This document shows positions 45,866-55,876 of a stretch of 64,000 bases of DNA, one piece after another. Each line of letters starts with the position of its first letter. The stretch's first letter is position 1. The DNA is from an uncultured Clostridium sp. (GTDB lineage: Bacteria > Bacillota > Clostridia > TANB77 > CAG-508). A program made the position numbers and the translations under genes. The stretch lies in NCBI GenBank assembly GCA_947570695.1, contig CANOVB010000008.1:21637-85636 (forward strand), read 5' to 3'. The notes below the pieces were generated by a model. It had not been told where the DNA came from. It ran no database searches and worked only from the letters and a program-made list of their open reading frames with translations.

Positions 45866-48022
45866 TTAAACTATATCAAATTCTAATTCAACTTTGAATA
45901 AATCGCCATCTACTTGTAAGTCAAATTTTCCATTTTGAATTTCTGTTAAACTTTTTGAGATTGAAATTCCAAGTCCACTTCCTTCAGTAGTTCTTGATTT
46001 ATCCCCTCTAACAAATCTTTGCATAAGTTCATCTGCTGATATATTTAACCTTTCTTTTGATATATTTTTAACAGATATTTTTACCTGACCACCAATTCTT
46101 TTTATATCTATATATACTCTTGAACTTTCTAATGCATATTTAGATATATTGCTAAATAAATTTTCTATAATTCTATACATATATCTACTATCTGCATTTA
46201 TATAAACTATACCTTCTGGTATTTGAGTTATTATTTCAAGTTTTCTACTATTAAATCTATCTTCAAATTCTCCAGTACTTTGTTTTATTAATTCCACTAT
46301 ATTTATTTTTTCTATATTTAATTTTACATTTCCAGAAGAGGCTTTTGAAGCTTCAACCAAATCTTCTGTTAATTTTTTTAATCTTTGAGATTTATTATCT
46401 AGTATATCAATATATTCTTTAATTTTAGGATTTGTAATTTCTTCTTTTTTTAATAAATCAACATAATTTATTATAGATGTTAAAGGAGTTTTTATATCAT
46501 GTGATACGTTAGTTATAAGTTCTGTTTTTAATTTTTCAGATTTTATTCCTTCTTCTATTGCATTTTCAAATCCGCTTGAAACATCATTTATATATCTTAC
46601 TATATCTTGAAACTCTGGAGTAAAGTTTGAAGGAATAAGTTTATTAGAATGGTCCCCTTCATACATTTTCTTTAAATGTTCTTCTATTTTTTTATAACAA
46701 TTAATTCTTTCGATAAATTTATAAACTAAAAATCCTGTTATAATAATTGTTAAGAATACACCAAATTCCTCAAACATTGAAGTTAATATAATAACTCCTA
46801 TTATATATATAAATATAAACATTATTACTCTTCCTGTAGTTGGAAGCGATGATACTATTTCTTTAAAACCTTTTTTTATTTGTCTCAAAATTTTTGTAAT
46901 AATTTTAAAACACCATTTTAAAAGTCTACCTGTAATACTACTTTTAATTAAAGTTTTAGCTTTTATTCTTTTTATCAATGTTATACATGAAAGTGCACAT
47001 ACAATATAAGATACAAAATATGCTGTTATCAAAATACTAATTGCAAAATTATAATATTCTTCAAAAAGAGTTCCTACAAATTCAATACAAGAACCTAATA
47101 TACATGCTACTAAAGTAACTGCTATAAAAAGTATTATTTCTATTGGAATTTTATCAAAATCATTTATATCTATTTCATCTTTATTTTTTACATGTCCTAT
47201 CGCAACAATTAAATATATACATATAATTACTAAAGCTATAGTACATATTGGAAGAGCATAAAACATTTGTGTTTCATAAGGTTCTAATTGTTTAACCAAT
47301 TTTCTATAAAAAGCATCATTATTTCTTACTAATAGTTCTTCTTTGTAAGAAGTATAAATTTTTAAATCATTTATTGTAGCTGTATGGTAAGTTTTTAATA
47401 ATCTTTCAGAATCTGTTTTTGAAACTGATGAAGTAGAATTTTCTAAAGCTTCTTCTAATTCAGAATCTTCTGTTGTATATGGATAATTATTAACTTCATT
47501 TTCACTTGTTATTGTATAATAAGTATTTTTAAAATCTTCAAAATACTGTATAGATTTATTTGATATAATTTCTGATTCAGCCTCAACATTTCCATTAATA
47601 ATATTTGCTTTTTTAGCATCTTGATTATTCAAAAAATTTATAAGTTTTTCTAAGGTATCTGTTTCTGTAGTAAGCTCAATATTAGTTAAAACTAAGTTAT
47701 CATATGAAATAACATAATAATAATCTTTAATATTAGTATAATAGTCATAATATGTGCTATTACCATTATTATAAAATAATTTAATTTCACCATCTGTAAT
47801 AGATTGATATCTATCATTATGGTAAATTAAATTTTGAGTTTGGCTTGCTAGCACTCCCATAAAATTATTCAAAAATGATTTACTTGTAAAATATTCTGAA
47901 TCTTCTTTAATATTAGTTAAGTCTTCTTTTCCAATTTCATAGAAAACAGATAATATAATTATTAATGCTAAAATTGGTATTGCTATATACCCAATCGCTT
48001 TTAAGAGTTTACTTTTTCTCAT
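45866..48022 (-). CDS. Sensor histidine kinase
   Basis: A 718-residue membrane kinase. A helix at about 10-30 leads to an external domain of about 210 residues, then several helices (about 250-450), a HAMP-like linker and the kinase core. The phospho-acceptor His508 is in LITNVSHDIKTPLTSIINYV; the N box is IIENLFSNISKYAL and the G box GSGLGISISKSL. It is 24 bp downstream of its response regulator. The large multi-helix sensor resembles kinases of antibiotic or envelope sensing, but the signal is unknown. AAAGGAGAG precedes the ATG. Confidence 0.95.
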   Translation of the reverse strand: MRKSKLLKAIGYIAIPILALIIILSVFYEIGKEDLTNIKEDSEYFTSKSFLNNFMGVLASQTQNLIYHNDRYQSITDGEIKLFYNNGNSTYYDYYTNIKDYYYVISYDNLVLTNIELTTETDTLEKLINFLNNQDAKKANIINGNVEAESEIISNKSIQYFEDFKNTYYTITSENEVNNYPYTTEDSELEEALENSTSSVSKTDSERLLKTYHTATINDLKIYTSYKEELLVRNNDAFYRKLVKQLEPYETQMFYALPICTIALVIICIYLIVAIGHVKNKDEIDINDFDKIPIEIILFIAVTLVACILGSCIEFVGTLFEEYYNFAISILITAYFVSYIVCALSCITLIKRIKAKTLIKSSITGRLLKWCFKIITKILRQIKKGFKEIVSSLPTTGRVIMFIFIYIIGVIILTSMFEEFGVFLTIIITGFLVYKFIERINCYKKIEEHLKKMYEGDHSNKLIPSNFTPEFQDIVRYINDVSSGFENAIEEGIKSEKLKTELITNVSHDIKTPLTSIINYVDLLKKEEITNPKIKEYIDILDNKSQRLKKLTEDLVEASKASSGNVKLNIEKINIVELIKQSTGEFEDRFNSRKLEIITQIPEGIVYINADSRYMYRIIENLFSNISKYALESSRVYIDIKRIGGQVKISVKNISKERLNISADELMQRFVRGDKSRTTEGSGLGISISKSLTEIQNGKFDLQVDGDLFKVELEFDIV

Positions 48023-48046
48023 ATTTACTCTCCTTTATTAAAAATA

Positions 48047-48745
48047 TCAACTAATTTTTTCGATTTTATATCCTATTCCCCATATTACTTTTAAATATTT
48101 TGGTTCTTTGGGATTTATTTCAATTTTTTCTCTTATGTGTCTTATGTGCACAGCAATTATATTTTCTGCTCCAAAAGCTTCATCTTCCCAAACATTTTGA
48201 TATATTTGTTCTATCGAAAATACAATACCTTTATTTTTTATTAAAAACTTTAATATATTATACTCTGTTGGAGTTAATTTTACTTGATTTCCGTCTACAG
48301 TTACAGTTTTTAAATTATCATCAATAATTAAATCTCCTGTTCTAAAAATTCCTTTATTATCTTTTTCTTCTATAGCTCCAAGTTTAGTATATCTTCTAAT
48401 TCCAGAATTTACTCTTGCAATTAATTCAAGTGGATTAAAAGGTTTTGTTACATAATCATCAGCACCTAAATTTAATCCTTTAATTTTATCTTCATCTTCT
48501 GATTTTGCAGATAGCATTATAACTGGAATAGAAGTATTTTCTCTTATCTCGTTCAAAGTTTCTATTCCATCTTTTTTAGGCATCATTATATCTAAAATTA
48601 CTAGATGAATAGTATTATTTTTTAATACTTTTAAAGCTTCTTCTCCATCATAAGCTTTTAAAACATTATATCCCTCTTTAGTTAAATAAATCTCAATAGC
48701 CTTTACAATCTCTTTATCATCATCACATACTAAAATATTATACAT
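48047..48745 (-). CDS. OmpR-family response regulator
   Basis: A 232-residue regulator. The receiver domain (1-120) has the acidic pocket VCDDDKE, phospho-acceptor Asp52 in VILDIMMPKKDG and Lys in YVTKPFNPLEL. The C-terminal winged helix (about 135-230) contains LTPTEYNILKFLIKNKG and AVHIRHIREKIE. ATG 48745 follows GGGGGA; the longer frame from 48760 covers that site. It controls genes together with the kinase downstream, and repeats in its upstream region suggest self-activation. Confidence 0.95.
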   Translation of the reverse strand: MYNILVCDDDKEIVKAIEIYLTKEGYNVLKAYDGEEALKVLKNNTIHLVILDIMMPKKDGIETLNEIRENTSIPVIMLSAKSEDEDKIKGLNLGADDYVTKPFNPLELIARVNSGIRRYTKLGAIEEKDNKGIFRTGDLIIDDNLKTVTVDGNQVKLTPTEYNILKFLIKNKGIVFSIEQIYQNVWEDEAFGAENIIAVHIRHIREKIEINPKEPKYLKVIWGIGYKIEKIS

Positions 48746-48821
48746 TTTAAAATCCCCCATTTAAATTTATATATTATTTTTCATATTATATCAGCATGTT
48801 CTCTATTTTTAAAGTACTTTT

Positions 48822-48876
48822 ATTATAGCAGAATATTATTAAGAAAAAATAGAGAAAATATTAAGAATTTATTAAG
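48822..48876 (-). promoter_or_regulatory. Candidate regulator-activated promoter with 11-bp-phased repeats
   Basis: On the minus strand TATAAT (48822-48827) is preceded by three cTTAAT units (plus-strand attaag at 48838, 48860 and 48871), spaced 22 and 11 bp. OmpR/PhoB-type regulators bind direct repeats of this phase. No good -35 is present, which fits an activated promoter. A second TATAAT lies at 48785-48790 with a weak TTTAAA 17 bp before it. Confidence 0.5.
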
Positions 48877-48973
48877 TTAATTACAAATTCTTTTCTATAT
48901 ATAAAAAATAAGCAAATTAAAGACTATTTAAAACTTTATTTTATAGAAAATTCTGAAAATTTTACTATAAAAT

Positions 48974-49030
48974 TAAATTTAGGGATATTTTTATTCACTA
49001 TGTGAATTTTTAAAAATATCCCTAAATTTA
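48974..49030 (-). terminator. Terminator of the rimP-nrnA operon
   Basis: Arms aaatttagggatattttt and aaaaatatccctaaattt extend into attcac/gtgaat with a small loop. It begins a few bases after the nrnA stop. Confidence 0.85.
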
Positions 49031-49036
49031 ATACCT

Positions 49037-49996
49037 CTATTTATTTAAAAACTTTATAACTTCTGAAATTATCGCACTTTTAGCTTCCTCAAAAGGCATA
49101 TTTAAAGTAGCTCCTGCAGCTTTAATATGACCTCCTCCTCCAAAAGTTAAGCACACTTCTGATACATTAACATAATCATTTGAGCGAAGTGAAGCTTTAA
49201 ACCCTTTTTCTTTTTCATATAAGAAAATTGATACTTCAACTCCTTCTATGCTTTTCCCTATTTCAACTATTCCATCATGTTCTCCAGCTTTTATGCCAAG
49301 AGCTTCATCATCTGCTTTTGTCATATATGTAAAAGATATTTTTCCATTTTCAAAAAATTCTAATCTATTCATTGCTAATTTCTGAGCTTCAAATTTTGAA
49401 CGAGTCATAGTCATCATAGATTGTTTATATATTTTTGGCAAATTAATTCCGTTTTCTAAACTCCAAGAAGCAAATTCAAAAGATTCTATTGTAACATTAG
49501 TATTTCTAAAACCATTTGTATCTGTAATTATTCCTGTTAGCAAACAAATTCCAATATCTTTTGTTATTTCAATTCCCAAATACTCAAAACTTGATACTAA
49601 AATCTGTGCTGTTGCAGGAGACACGTGATTTACTATATTATAATCTGCAAACATATCATTTTTATTATGATGATCTATTTCTACTTTTACTTTTGCTTTT
49701 TCAAAATATGGTCTTGCTTCAATATTTACCCTTTTAATATTTGGACAGTCTAAGACTATTGCTAAGTCAGGAGTTTCAAAATCCACTTCACTTTTAATAA
49801 ATTCTCTTCCTGGCAAATAAGAAAAGTTTTCTGGAAATTCATCTTTCATTAATACATAAGCATTTTTATCCATATTTCTTAATGCTAAAACAAAAGCAAG
49901 CGAACTTCCTATAGCATCTCCATCAGGAGCTTCATGTGCCATTACAACTATATTTTCAGCTTTTTTTATTTCTACTAATATTTCATCTAAAGTCAT
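49037..49996 (-). CDS. nrnA: DHH-family phosphoesterase, NrnA-like
   Basis: A 319-residue bifunctional nanoRNase / pAp phosphatase type protein. DHH motifs are present: VVMAHEAPDGDAIGSSLAF, DLAIVLDCPN, VEIDHHNKNDMFADY and a DTNGFRN segment; the DHHA1 end has GGGGHIKAAGATL. It trims 2-5-nt RNAs. It is the last gene of the rimP-nusA-infB-rbfA operon, its standard place in Firmicutes (without truB here). AAAGGAG precedes the ATG. Confidence 0.94.
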   Translation of the reverse strand: MTLDEILVEIKKAENIVVMAHEAPDGDAIGSSLAFVLALRNMDKNAYVLMKDEFPENFSYLPGREFIKSEVDFETPDLAIVLDCPNIKRVNIEARPYFEKAKVKVEIDHHNKNDMFADYNIVNHVSPATAQILVSSFEYLGIEITKDIGICLLTGIITDTNGFRNTNVTIESFEFASWSLENGINLPKIYKQSMMTMTRSKFEAQKLAMNRLEFFENGKISFTYMTKADDEALGIKAGEHDGIVEIGKSIEGVEVSIFLYEKEKGFKASLRSNDYVNVSEVCLTFGGGGHIKAAGATLNMPFEEAKSAIISEVIKFLNK

Positions 49997-50051
49997 ATTC
50001 TTTCTCCTTTGCTTATTTAATTATTTACTTTGTTAATCCCCAATTTTGATT

Positions 50052-50408
50052 TTATTTTTTAATATCCTTTGTAATATCCTTTAATATTTCATCTATTCTA
50101 GAACCATATTCTATAGATTCATCAAATTCAAAAACAAGTTCTGGTGTATATCTTAAATTAATTCTTTTTGCTATAGCACTTCTAATATAACCACTAGATT
50201 GTTTTAAAATCGATAAATTTTCTTTTTTACTTTTTTCATTTATCATTGTTACATAAACTCTAGCATATCTTAAATCTGGTGTTGTTTTTACTTTACTTAC
50301 ACTTATTAAACCTGTTAAATGAGGATTTTTTAATTCTAAAGATATTATATTACTAATTTCCTTTTTTAATTCCTCATCAACTTTATTCATTCTATTACTA
50401 TTAGACAT
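50052..50408 (-). CDS. rbfA: Ribosome-binding factor A
   Basis: A 118-residue KH-fold protein needed for 30S maturation. The sequence NSNRMNKVDEELKKEISNII, ITLGLISVSKVKTT-like strand (LTGLISVSKVKTTPDLRYAR) and YVTMINEKSKKE... are typical, as is the ending RYTPELVFEFDESIEYGSRI. AAAGGA precedes the ATG. The 140-bp gap to infB holds two hairpins. Confidence 0.95.
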   Translation of the reverse strand: MSNSNRMNKVDEELKKEISNIISLELKNPHLTGLISVSKVKTTPDLRYARVYVTMINEKSKKENLSILKQSSGYIRSAIAKRINLRYTPELVFEFDESIEYGSRIDEILKDITKDIKK

Positions 50409-50480
50409 AAAATCTTTTCCTTTCTTCTATGGAATATTTTATGAACAACTGAGTCTCTAAAAGCAGCTATTCATATTGAA

Positions 50481-50550
50481 GTTAATAAAAACAAAATTGT
50501 TTTTATTAACAACTGGAGCTGTAACAAGCAGAGCTTTAACAGCTCCAGTT
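50481..50550 (-). other. Two adjacent hairpins between infB and rbfA
   Basis: A 14-bp perfect palindrome (gttaataaaaacaa / ttgtttttattaac, 50481-50510) touches a second stem with arms aactggagctgt and acagctccagtt (50511-50550), the latter starting at the infB stop. Neither has a good U-run, so they may act as partial terminators, RNase sites or stability elements within the operon. Confidence 0.6.
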
Positions 50551-53356
50551 ATTTTACTTGTTCCATAACATATACTTCTAATGAATCGCCTTCTTTTAAG
50601 TCATTAAATCCTTCGATTTGAAGTCCACATTCATATCCTTTGTCAACTTCTTTTACATCATCTTTAAATCTTTTTAAAGAAATTAATTTTCCATCATGTA
50701 TTACTATATTATCTCTAATTACTCTTATTCCTGCATTTCTAGCTACTTTTCCAGTAAGTACATAAGTACCAGCTATAGTTCCAACATTTGATACTTTAAA
50801 TGTTTGTCTTATTTCAGCTGTACCTATAACTACTTCTTTATAAACTGGATCAAGCATTCCTTTCATTGCAGCTTCTACATCATTTATAGCATCATAAATT
50901 ACAGAATATTGTTTTATTTCAACACCTTCTTTATCTGCTATAGTTTTTGCCATTACTTCTGGTCTTACATTAAATGCAATAATAATTGCTCCTGAAACTT
51001 TTGCAAGTGTTACATCAGATTCTGTTACACCACCAACATTTGAATGTATAACTTTTACTCTAACTTCCTCATTTGATAATTTTTCTAATGATTGTTTTAA
51101 AGCTTCTACTGAACCTTGAACATCTGCTTTTACTATTAAATTTAATTGTTTTAAGTTCTCACTTTCAATTTTATTAAATAAGTCATCAAGAGTAACAACT
51201 GTACTAACATTAATTTCCTTTTGATGTTTTTCGTATTTTCTTTTCTCTATTAAATGTTTTGCTGTTCTTTCATCTTTAACTTCATAGAAAGTATCTCCTG
51301 ATTCTGGTACTGAAGTTAAACCTGTAATTTCAACAGGAGTAGAAGGTCCAGCAAATTTAACTTTTTTACCCTTATCATTTTGCATTGTTCTTATTCTACC
51401 TATTGAAGAACCAACAATAATTGTATCTCCAACATCTAATTTTCCTCTTTGTACAAGCATTGTTGCAACTGGTCCTCTTGATTTATCAAGTCTTGCTTCA
51501 ATTACTGTTCCTTTTGCTTGTTTTGTAGGATTTGCTTTTAATTCTAACACATCTGCTTCAAGTAATACCATTTCTAGAAGATTATCAATACCTTCATGCT
51601 TTTTAGCAGAAATAGGTACATAAATTGTATCTCCTCCCCAAGCTTCTGGTACTAATTCATATTTCATTAATTCTTGTTGTACTTTTTCAAAATTTGCATC
51701 AGGTAAATCCATTTTATTTACAGCAACTATAATTGGTATTTCTGCTGCTTTAGCATGATTTATAGCTTCTATTGTTTGAGGCATTACTCCATCATTTGCA
51801 GCAACAACTAATATTGCTATATCTGTAATCATAGCTCCTCTAGCACGCATTGATGTAAATGCTTCATGTCCTGGTGTATCTAAGAATGTTATATCTCTAT
51901 CATTAATTTTTACTTGATATGCACCTATATGTTGTGTAATTCCTCCAGACTCTCCTTCAATTACATTTGTACTTCTGATTGCATCTAATAATGATGTTTT
52001 ACCATGATCAACATGACCCATAACAACTATAACTGGTGGTCTTGGTTTTAAATCTGCGTCATTATCTTCAGTCTCATCTATTAAAATATCTTCATCTGTT
52101 ACAATATTTTTCTTTACAGCATTAATTCCATATTCTTGAGCAATTAAATATGCTGTATCAAAATCAACTTCATTATTTATTGTTGCCATTATTCCTAAAC
52201 TTAATAATTTTTTTATTACATCGCCACTTGTTATTTTCATTTCTGTTGCTAGATCTTTAACTGTAATTGTTTCAGGTATTGTAATTTCAGTTAATTTGAA
52301 AATTTTTTGTTTTGTTCTATTTTCTTGTTTACTATTTTTCTTTTTAGCTCTTCTTCCTCTTTCAGTACTTAAATCATAGTAATCTAACATTTCTCCACCA
52401 TCATACATGTTAGATAATTTATTTTGTCTTTTTAAATTATTTAATTTATCTGAGTCAAAATCGTTTCCATTTCCTCTACGATTTACTTTTTTAGATTTTT
52501 GTTCATCTTGTTGTCTGTTTTGCTTAGCTTTATCTTTAGCTCTATTTCCGTAATCTCTTACATTTTCTTTTTCAGTTGGAATATCAACATCCATAATATT
52601 TTTAATTTTTTTATCAATTCCCCTATCATCTAGTCTTTTTTGAGGTCCATTATTTCTATTATTACCATTGTTATCTCTTTTATTAAATCCTCTGTCATTA
52701 TTAAAGTTTCTTTTATTATTAAATCCACCATTATTATATCCAGAAGAATTATGTCTTTCTTTATTAAATGGTTTATTATTAGGAGTTTCATGTCTATTTT
52801 CAAATTTTGGTTTTTCAGTAGTAGTCGCTACTTTAGCATCACTAACAGATGTTTCTGGAGCAGTTTTTTCAGAAACATTTTCTTCTATTTTTTCAACTTC
52901 TTCTTTCTCTTCAACATTGCTTTCTTTTTCAACTACTTGTTTTTCATCTTTTTTCTTTCCGATTCCCAAAAGCTCACTAACAGTAAGAGGCTTTGTTGGT
53001 CTATCTCTATAAACAATGTTATAATCTTTATTTCTCTTATTTTCTATAAAACCAATTTCCTTTTTTCTAGTTTGCTCAGCTTTTTTTCTTTCTTCTTCTT
53101 TTTTCTCTTCCTCGTCATTATTAATAATAACTGCTCTTCTAATTATTACTGGGCTCTCTTTTTTCTCTTTTTTATTTTCCATAGATTTTGTCTTTGAAAC
53201 TCCTTTTAAATTTTTTTCTATTCTTTCCATTTCATCTTCTGTAATTGAGCTTAAATGGCTTTTTGCTTCAATTCCAATTTTTTTAGCCTCTTCTAGAATT
53301 TTTTTCGCTTCTACCCCTAATTTCTTGGCTAGTTCATGAATTTTAATTTTTTCCAA
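50549..53356 (-). CDS. infB: Translation initiation factor IF-2
   Basis: IF-2 brings fMet-tRNA to the 30S subunit. About 935 residues: an N-terminal IF2_N segment ([20 protein letters not shown]), a long charged Asn/Lys/Glu-rich linker (about 60-340), a second IF2_N ([20 protein letters not shown]), and the GTPase ([36 protein letters not shown]) with domains II-IV. The TTG at 53356 is preferred: GGGGGTGA lies 5 nt upstream, while the ATG at 53371 has none. It overlaps the L7Ae-type gene by 14 nt, suggesting coupling. Confidence 0.95.
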   Translation of the reverse strand: MEKIKIHELAKKLGVEAKKILEEAKKIGIEAKSHLSSITEDEMERIEKNLKGVSKTKSMENKKEKKESPVIIRRAVIINNDEEEKKEEERKKAEQTRKKEIGFIENKRNKDYNIVYRDRPTKPLTVSELLGIGKKKDEKQVVEKESNVEEKEEVEKIEENVSEKTAPETSVSDAKVATTTEKPKFENRHETPNNKPFNKERHNSSGYNNGGFNNKRNFNNDRGFNKRDNNGNNRNNGPQKRLDDRGIDKKIKNIMDVDIPTEKENVRDYGNRAKDKAKQNRQQDEQKSKKVNRRGNGNDFDSDKLNNLKRQNKLSNMYDGGEMLDYYDLSTERGRRAKKKNSKQENRTKQKIFKLTEITIPETITVKDLATEMKITSGDVIKKLLSLGIMATINNEVDFDTAYLIAQEYGINAVKKNIVTDEDILIDETEDNDADLKPRPPVIVVMGHVDHGKTSLLDAIRSTNVIEGESGGITQHIGAYQVKINDRDITFLDTPGHEAFTSMRARGAMITDIAILVVAANDGVMPQTIEAINHAKAAEIPIIVAVNKMDLPDANFEKVQQELMKYELVPEAWGGDTIYVPISAKKHEGIDNLLEMVLLEADVLELKANPTKQAKGTVIEARLDKSRGPVATMLVQRGKLDVGDTIIVGSSIGRIRTMQNDKGKKVKFAGPSTPVEITGLTSVPESGDTFYEVKDERTAKHLIEKRKYEKHQKEINVSTVVTLDDLFNKIESENLKQLNLIVKADVQGSVEALKQSLEKLSNEEVRVKVIHSNVGGVTESDVTLAKVSGAIIIAFNVRPEVMAKTIADKEGVEIKQYSVIYDAINDVEAAMKGMLDPVYKEVVIGTAEIRQTFKVSNVGTIAGTYVLTGKVARNAGIRVIRDNIVIHDGKLISLKRFKDDVKEVDKGYECGLQIEGFNDLKEGDSLEVYVMEQVK

Positions 53357-53666
53357 CTGGCTCACCCCCATAAATTACTTTTTTTACGCTTTCTGCTAAA
53401 TTTTTATCTATAATTCCTATAATGGCTCTATTATTTTTCCCTATAGATTTGCTGTTATCTTTGATATTTCCATAAACTATTAATTCTACATTCATTTTCT
53501 CACAATAATATTTCATATTTTTAATAGTTTTTTCTGAAGCATCTTCAGCAATAATAACAAGGGTTACTTTTTTCTTTTGCATTTGCTCTAAAACAAGGTC
53601 TGTACCTGAAATTAATTTTCCAGCTTTAGCACTTATTCCGAGTAAACCATAAACTTTATTTACCAA
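53343..53666 (-). CDS. ylxQ: L7Ae-family RNA-binding protein YlxQ
   Basis: A 107-residue L7Ae/L30e-fold protein. It reads [40 protein letters not shown] and [20 protein letters not shown]. It starts with TTG behind AGAGGTG and overlaps ylxR by 11 nt. It binds RNA kink-turns in the family; its role in the nusA-infB operon is not settled. Confidence 0.93.
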   Translation of the reverse strand: MVNKVYGLLGISAKAGKLISGTDLVLEQMQKKKVTLVIIAEDASEKTIKNMKYYCEKMNVELIVYGNIKDNSKSIGKNNRAIIGIIDKNLAESVKKVIYGGEPVGKN

Positions 53667-53922
53667 TAATTACACCTCTTAAACTTTCATACACTTCTGA
53701 ACTAATCTCTTGTTCAAAAATATGTTCTAATCTTTTTGATTTTATAATTTTATTTAAGCAATCTTCATTTTTACAAATATAAGCACCTCTACCATTTTTC
53801 TTTCCTGTTAAATCGACTTCTATAATTCCATCTTTTGATTTAACAATTCTCAAAAGTTGTTGCTTTTCTTTTTGCTCATTGCAAGCCATGCAAGTTCTTG
53901 CAGGTTTCTTTTTTATTACCAA
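53656..53922 (-). CDS. ylxR: YlxR / RnpM-type RNA-binding protein
   Basis: About 88 residues with the YlxR signature RTCMACNEQKEKQQLLRIVK and NGRGAYICKNEDCL, whose Cys residues sit as in the family. Recent work on homologues names it RnpM, a modulator of RNase P. The TTG at 53922 has AGGAG 8 nt upstream; the GTG at 53931 overlaps that site. It lies 33 bp after nusA. Confidence 0.92.
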   Translation of the reverse strand: MVIKKKPARTCMACNEQKEKQQLLRIVKSKDGIIEVDLTGKKNGRGAYICKNEDCLNKIIKSKRLEHIFEQEISSEVYESLRGVIIGK

Positions 53923-53955
53923 ATCAATCACTCCTATATTATCTCATAATATATT

Positions 53956-55068
53956 TTATTGTTCTTCTGATGTTTCAGCTTCTTCTGCTTCTGCCTCTGC
54001 TAATAATATCTCTCTTATTTGAGATTCTGACTTAATATCTATTTTCCAATTTGTAAGTCTAGCAGCAAGTCTAGCATTTTGACCAGATTTACCAATCGCT
54101 AAAGATAACTGATCATCTGGAACAATTACTTGCGCAAATTTTTCTTCATCTTTTACATCTACTGCCATTACTTGAGCTGGAAGTAATGCTGCAGCAATAT
54201 AAATTGCTGGATCTTCATTCCATTCAATAACATCAATTTTTTCTCCATTTAATTCGTTGATGATATTTTGAATTCTAACACCTTTTTGCCCAACACAAGA
54301 ACCTACTGGATCTATATTTTGATCTTTAGAATATACAGCTACTTTACTTCTTGAACCTGGATCCCTTGAAACACTTTTAATTTCAATTAATCCTTCATAA
54401 ATTTCTGGAATCTCAAATTCAAATAATTTTCTTACGAAATCTGGATGGCTTCTTGAAACTATAACTTGAGGAGTTCCTTTTATTCCTCTTTCTACTTCTA
54501 AAACATAACCTCTTATTTTATCATTTACTTTATACTTTTCTGTTGGTATTTGTTCTTTTAGAGGCATAACTCCTTCTAGTTTTCCTAAATCCATTACAAC
54601 AATTTTTCCATCAGCTTTTTGTATTATACCTGAAACTATTTCACCTTTTTTGTCATTAAATTCTGTAAAAACCATATCTTTTTCAGCTTCTCTTATTTTT
54701 TGAATAACAACTTGTTTTGCTTTTTGAGCAGCTATTCTTCCAAAATCTTTTGGTTTAATTTCGATATTAACTACATCACCTACATTATAATTTTTATCAA
54801 TTTTTCTAGCTTCTTCAAGTGTAATTTCTAGTTCAGGAACAGCAAGTTCTGGTACAACTTCTCTTGCTGAATAAACATGCATTTCTCCTGTAATTTTATC
54901 TATTGTAACTTTTACATTATCAACATTTTCATCTGCATCAAAATTTTGTTTGTATGCTTTTACTAGAGCTTCTTCTAATGCATTTACTAAATATTCTTTG
55001 CTTATTCCTCTTTCTTTCTCTAATTCATCCATAACTTCAATTAGTTCTTTTACATCAACGTTTTTCAT
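53956..55068 (-). CDS. nusA: Transcription termination/antitermination factor NusA
   Basis: A 370-residue NusA with the N-terminal RNA polymerase domain (about 1-130), S1 domain (about 135-200, GEIVSGIIQKADGKIVVMDL), and KH1/KH2 (VSRSHPDFVRKLFEFEIPEI, VGSCVGQKGVRIQNIINELN, LAIGKSGQNARLAARLTNWK). It ends in an acidic Glu/Ala tail, as is usual in Firmicutes that lack the extra C-terminal repeats. AAAGGA precedes the ATG. It follows rimP by 39 bp. Confidence 0.96.
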   Translation of the reverse strand: MKNVDVKELIEVMDELEKERGISKEYLVNALEEALVKAYKQNFDADENVDNVKVTIDKITGEMHVYSAREVVPELAVPELEITLEEARKIDKNYNVGDVVNIEIKPKDFGRIAAQKAKQVVIQKIREAEKDMVFTEFNDKKGEIVSGIIQKADGKIVVMDLGKLEGVMPLKEQIPTEKYKVNDKIRGYVLEVERGIKGTPQVIVSRSHPDFVRKLFEFEIPEIYEGLIEIKSVSRDPGSRSKVAVYSKDQNIDPVGSCVGQKGVRIQNIINELNGEKIDVIEWNEDPAIYIAAALLPAQVMAVDVKDEEKFAQVIVPDDQLSLAIGKSGQNARLAARLTNWKIDIKSESQIREILLAEAEAEEAETSEEQ

Positions 55069-55107
55069 TTTTTATATCATTCCTTTCTTTTGATAAAACT
55101 CTTAGTC

Positions 55108-55569
55108 TTACCAATTAAATATAGTTTTTGCGATAGCTATATCTTTTAAATTTATTTTAATAGATTTATCATCTAATTTAATCGTAATTTCATTATTATT
55201 GTATTCTTCTAAAGTTCCAATTAGTTCCTTTTGTTTTTCTATAGGCTTAAAAAGCTTTACTAGAATCTCTTTTCCAATTTGACTTACAAAATGTTTTTCT
55301 TTTCTTAATATTCGTTCAATTCCTGGTGAAGATACTTCTAAAAAGTATTGTTCTTTTATATAATCCGCTTCATCTAAAATATCATTTATATGATTATTTA
55401 CTTTTTCACAATCATTTATATCTATTCCTTCTGGTTTATCTATTATAATTCGTAAATAATAATCTTTTCCTTCTTTTTCGTATTTTACATCATACAAATC
55501 ATATCCTAAGTCTGTAATAACCTTTTCTAAAAGATTTTCTACTTTCGATTCAATACTACTTTGTGACAA
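55108..55569 (-). CDS. rimP: Ribosome maturation factor RimP
   Basis: A 153-residue 30S assembly factor. It begins SIESKVENLLEKVITDLGYD and has LYDVKYEKEGKDYYLRIIID, NHINDILDEADYI and VSSPGIERILRKEKHF. It starts with TTG behind GGAGGTGA. It is the first gene of the operon and has a promoter and hairpin leader upstream. Confidence 0.95.
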   Translation of the reverse strand: MSQSSIESKVENLLEKVITDLGYDLYDVKYEKEGKDYYLRIIIDKPEGIDINDCEKVNNHINDILDEADYIKEQYFLEVSSPGIERILRKEKHFVSQIGKEILVKLFKPIEKQKELIGTLEEYNNNEITIKLDDKSIKINLKDIAIAKTIFNW

Positions 55570-55593
55570 AACTTCACCTCCAAAACATTAGTA

Positions 55594-55618
55594 AAGAGTG
55601 GGATTGGCTCCCACTCTT
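55594..55618 (-). other. Leader hairpin of the rimP operon
   Basis: Perfect stem aagagtggga / tcccactctt with a 5-nt loop lies between the promoter and the ribosome site. On the minus strand the bases after it are only weakly U-rich (TTTACTAATGTTTT). It could be an attenuator or a 5' stabiliser. Confidence 0.6.
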
Positions 55619-55643
55619 CTAGCACATTTATTATGATATAGAT

Positions 55644-55672
55644 ATTATATACTTCTTTTTCAGTTATTGCAA
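55644..55672 (-). promoter_or_regulatory. Promoter of the rimP-nusA-infB operon
   Basis: Minus-strand TTGCAA (55667-55672), 17 bp, TATAAT (55644-55649), about 75 nt before the rimP start. The rest of the 307-bp gap to 55877 is AT-rich without a visible gene. Confidence 0.75.
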
Positions 55673-55876
55673 GCATTTTTTATAATTTTTTAATCTTTCT
55701 TTAAACATTTTTTACTAAAAAAGTATGTTTTCTTATTTTATATATTTTTTTGTGACAGCATATATCTCTTTACTGGCAAAATGTCCAAACTATATGCATG
55801 TAGAATGCATAAACATTTTTATACTATTTCTTTAAAAATTAAACTCAAATACCTTATGCAAACATCTTAAAATTGA

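Noticed and set aside
52640-53197. Long plus-strand frames opposite infB
   Set aside because: They are Phe/Ser/Ile-rich antisense shadows of the Asn/Lys/Glu-rich IF-2 linker, without ribosome sites.
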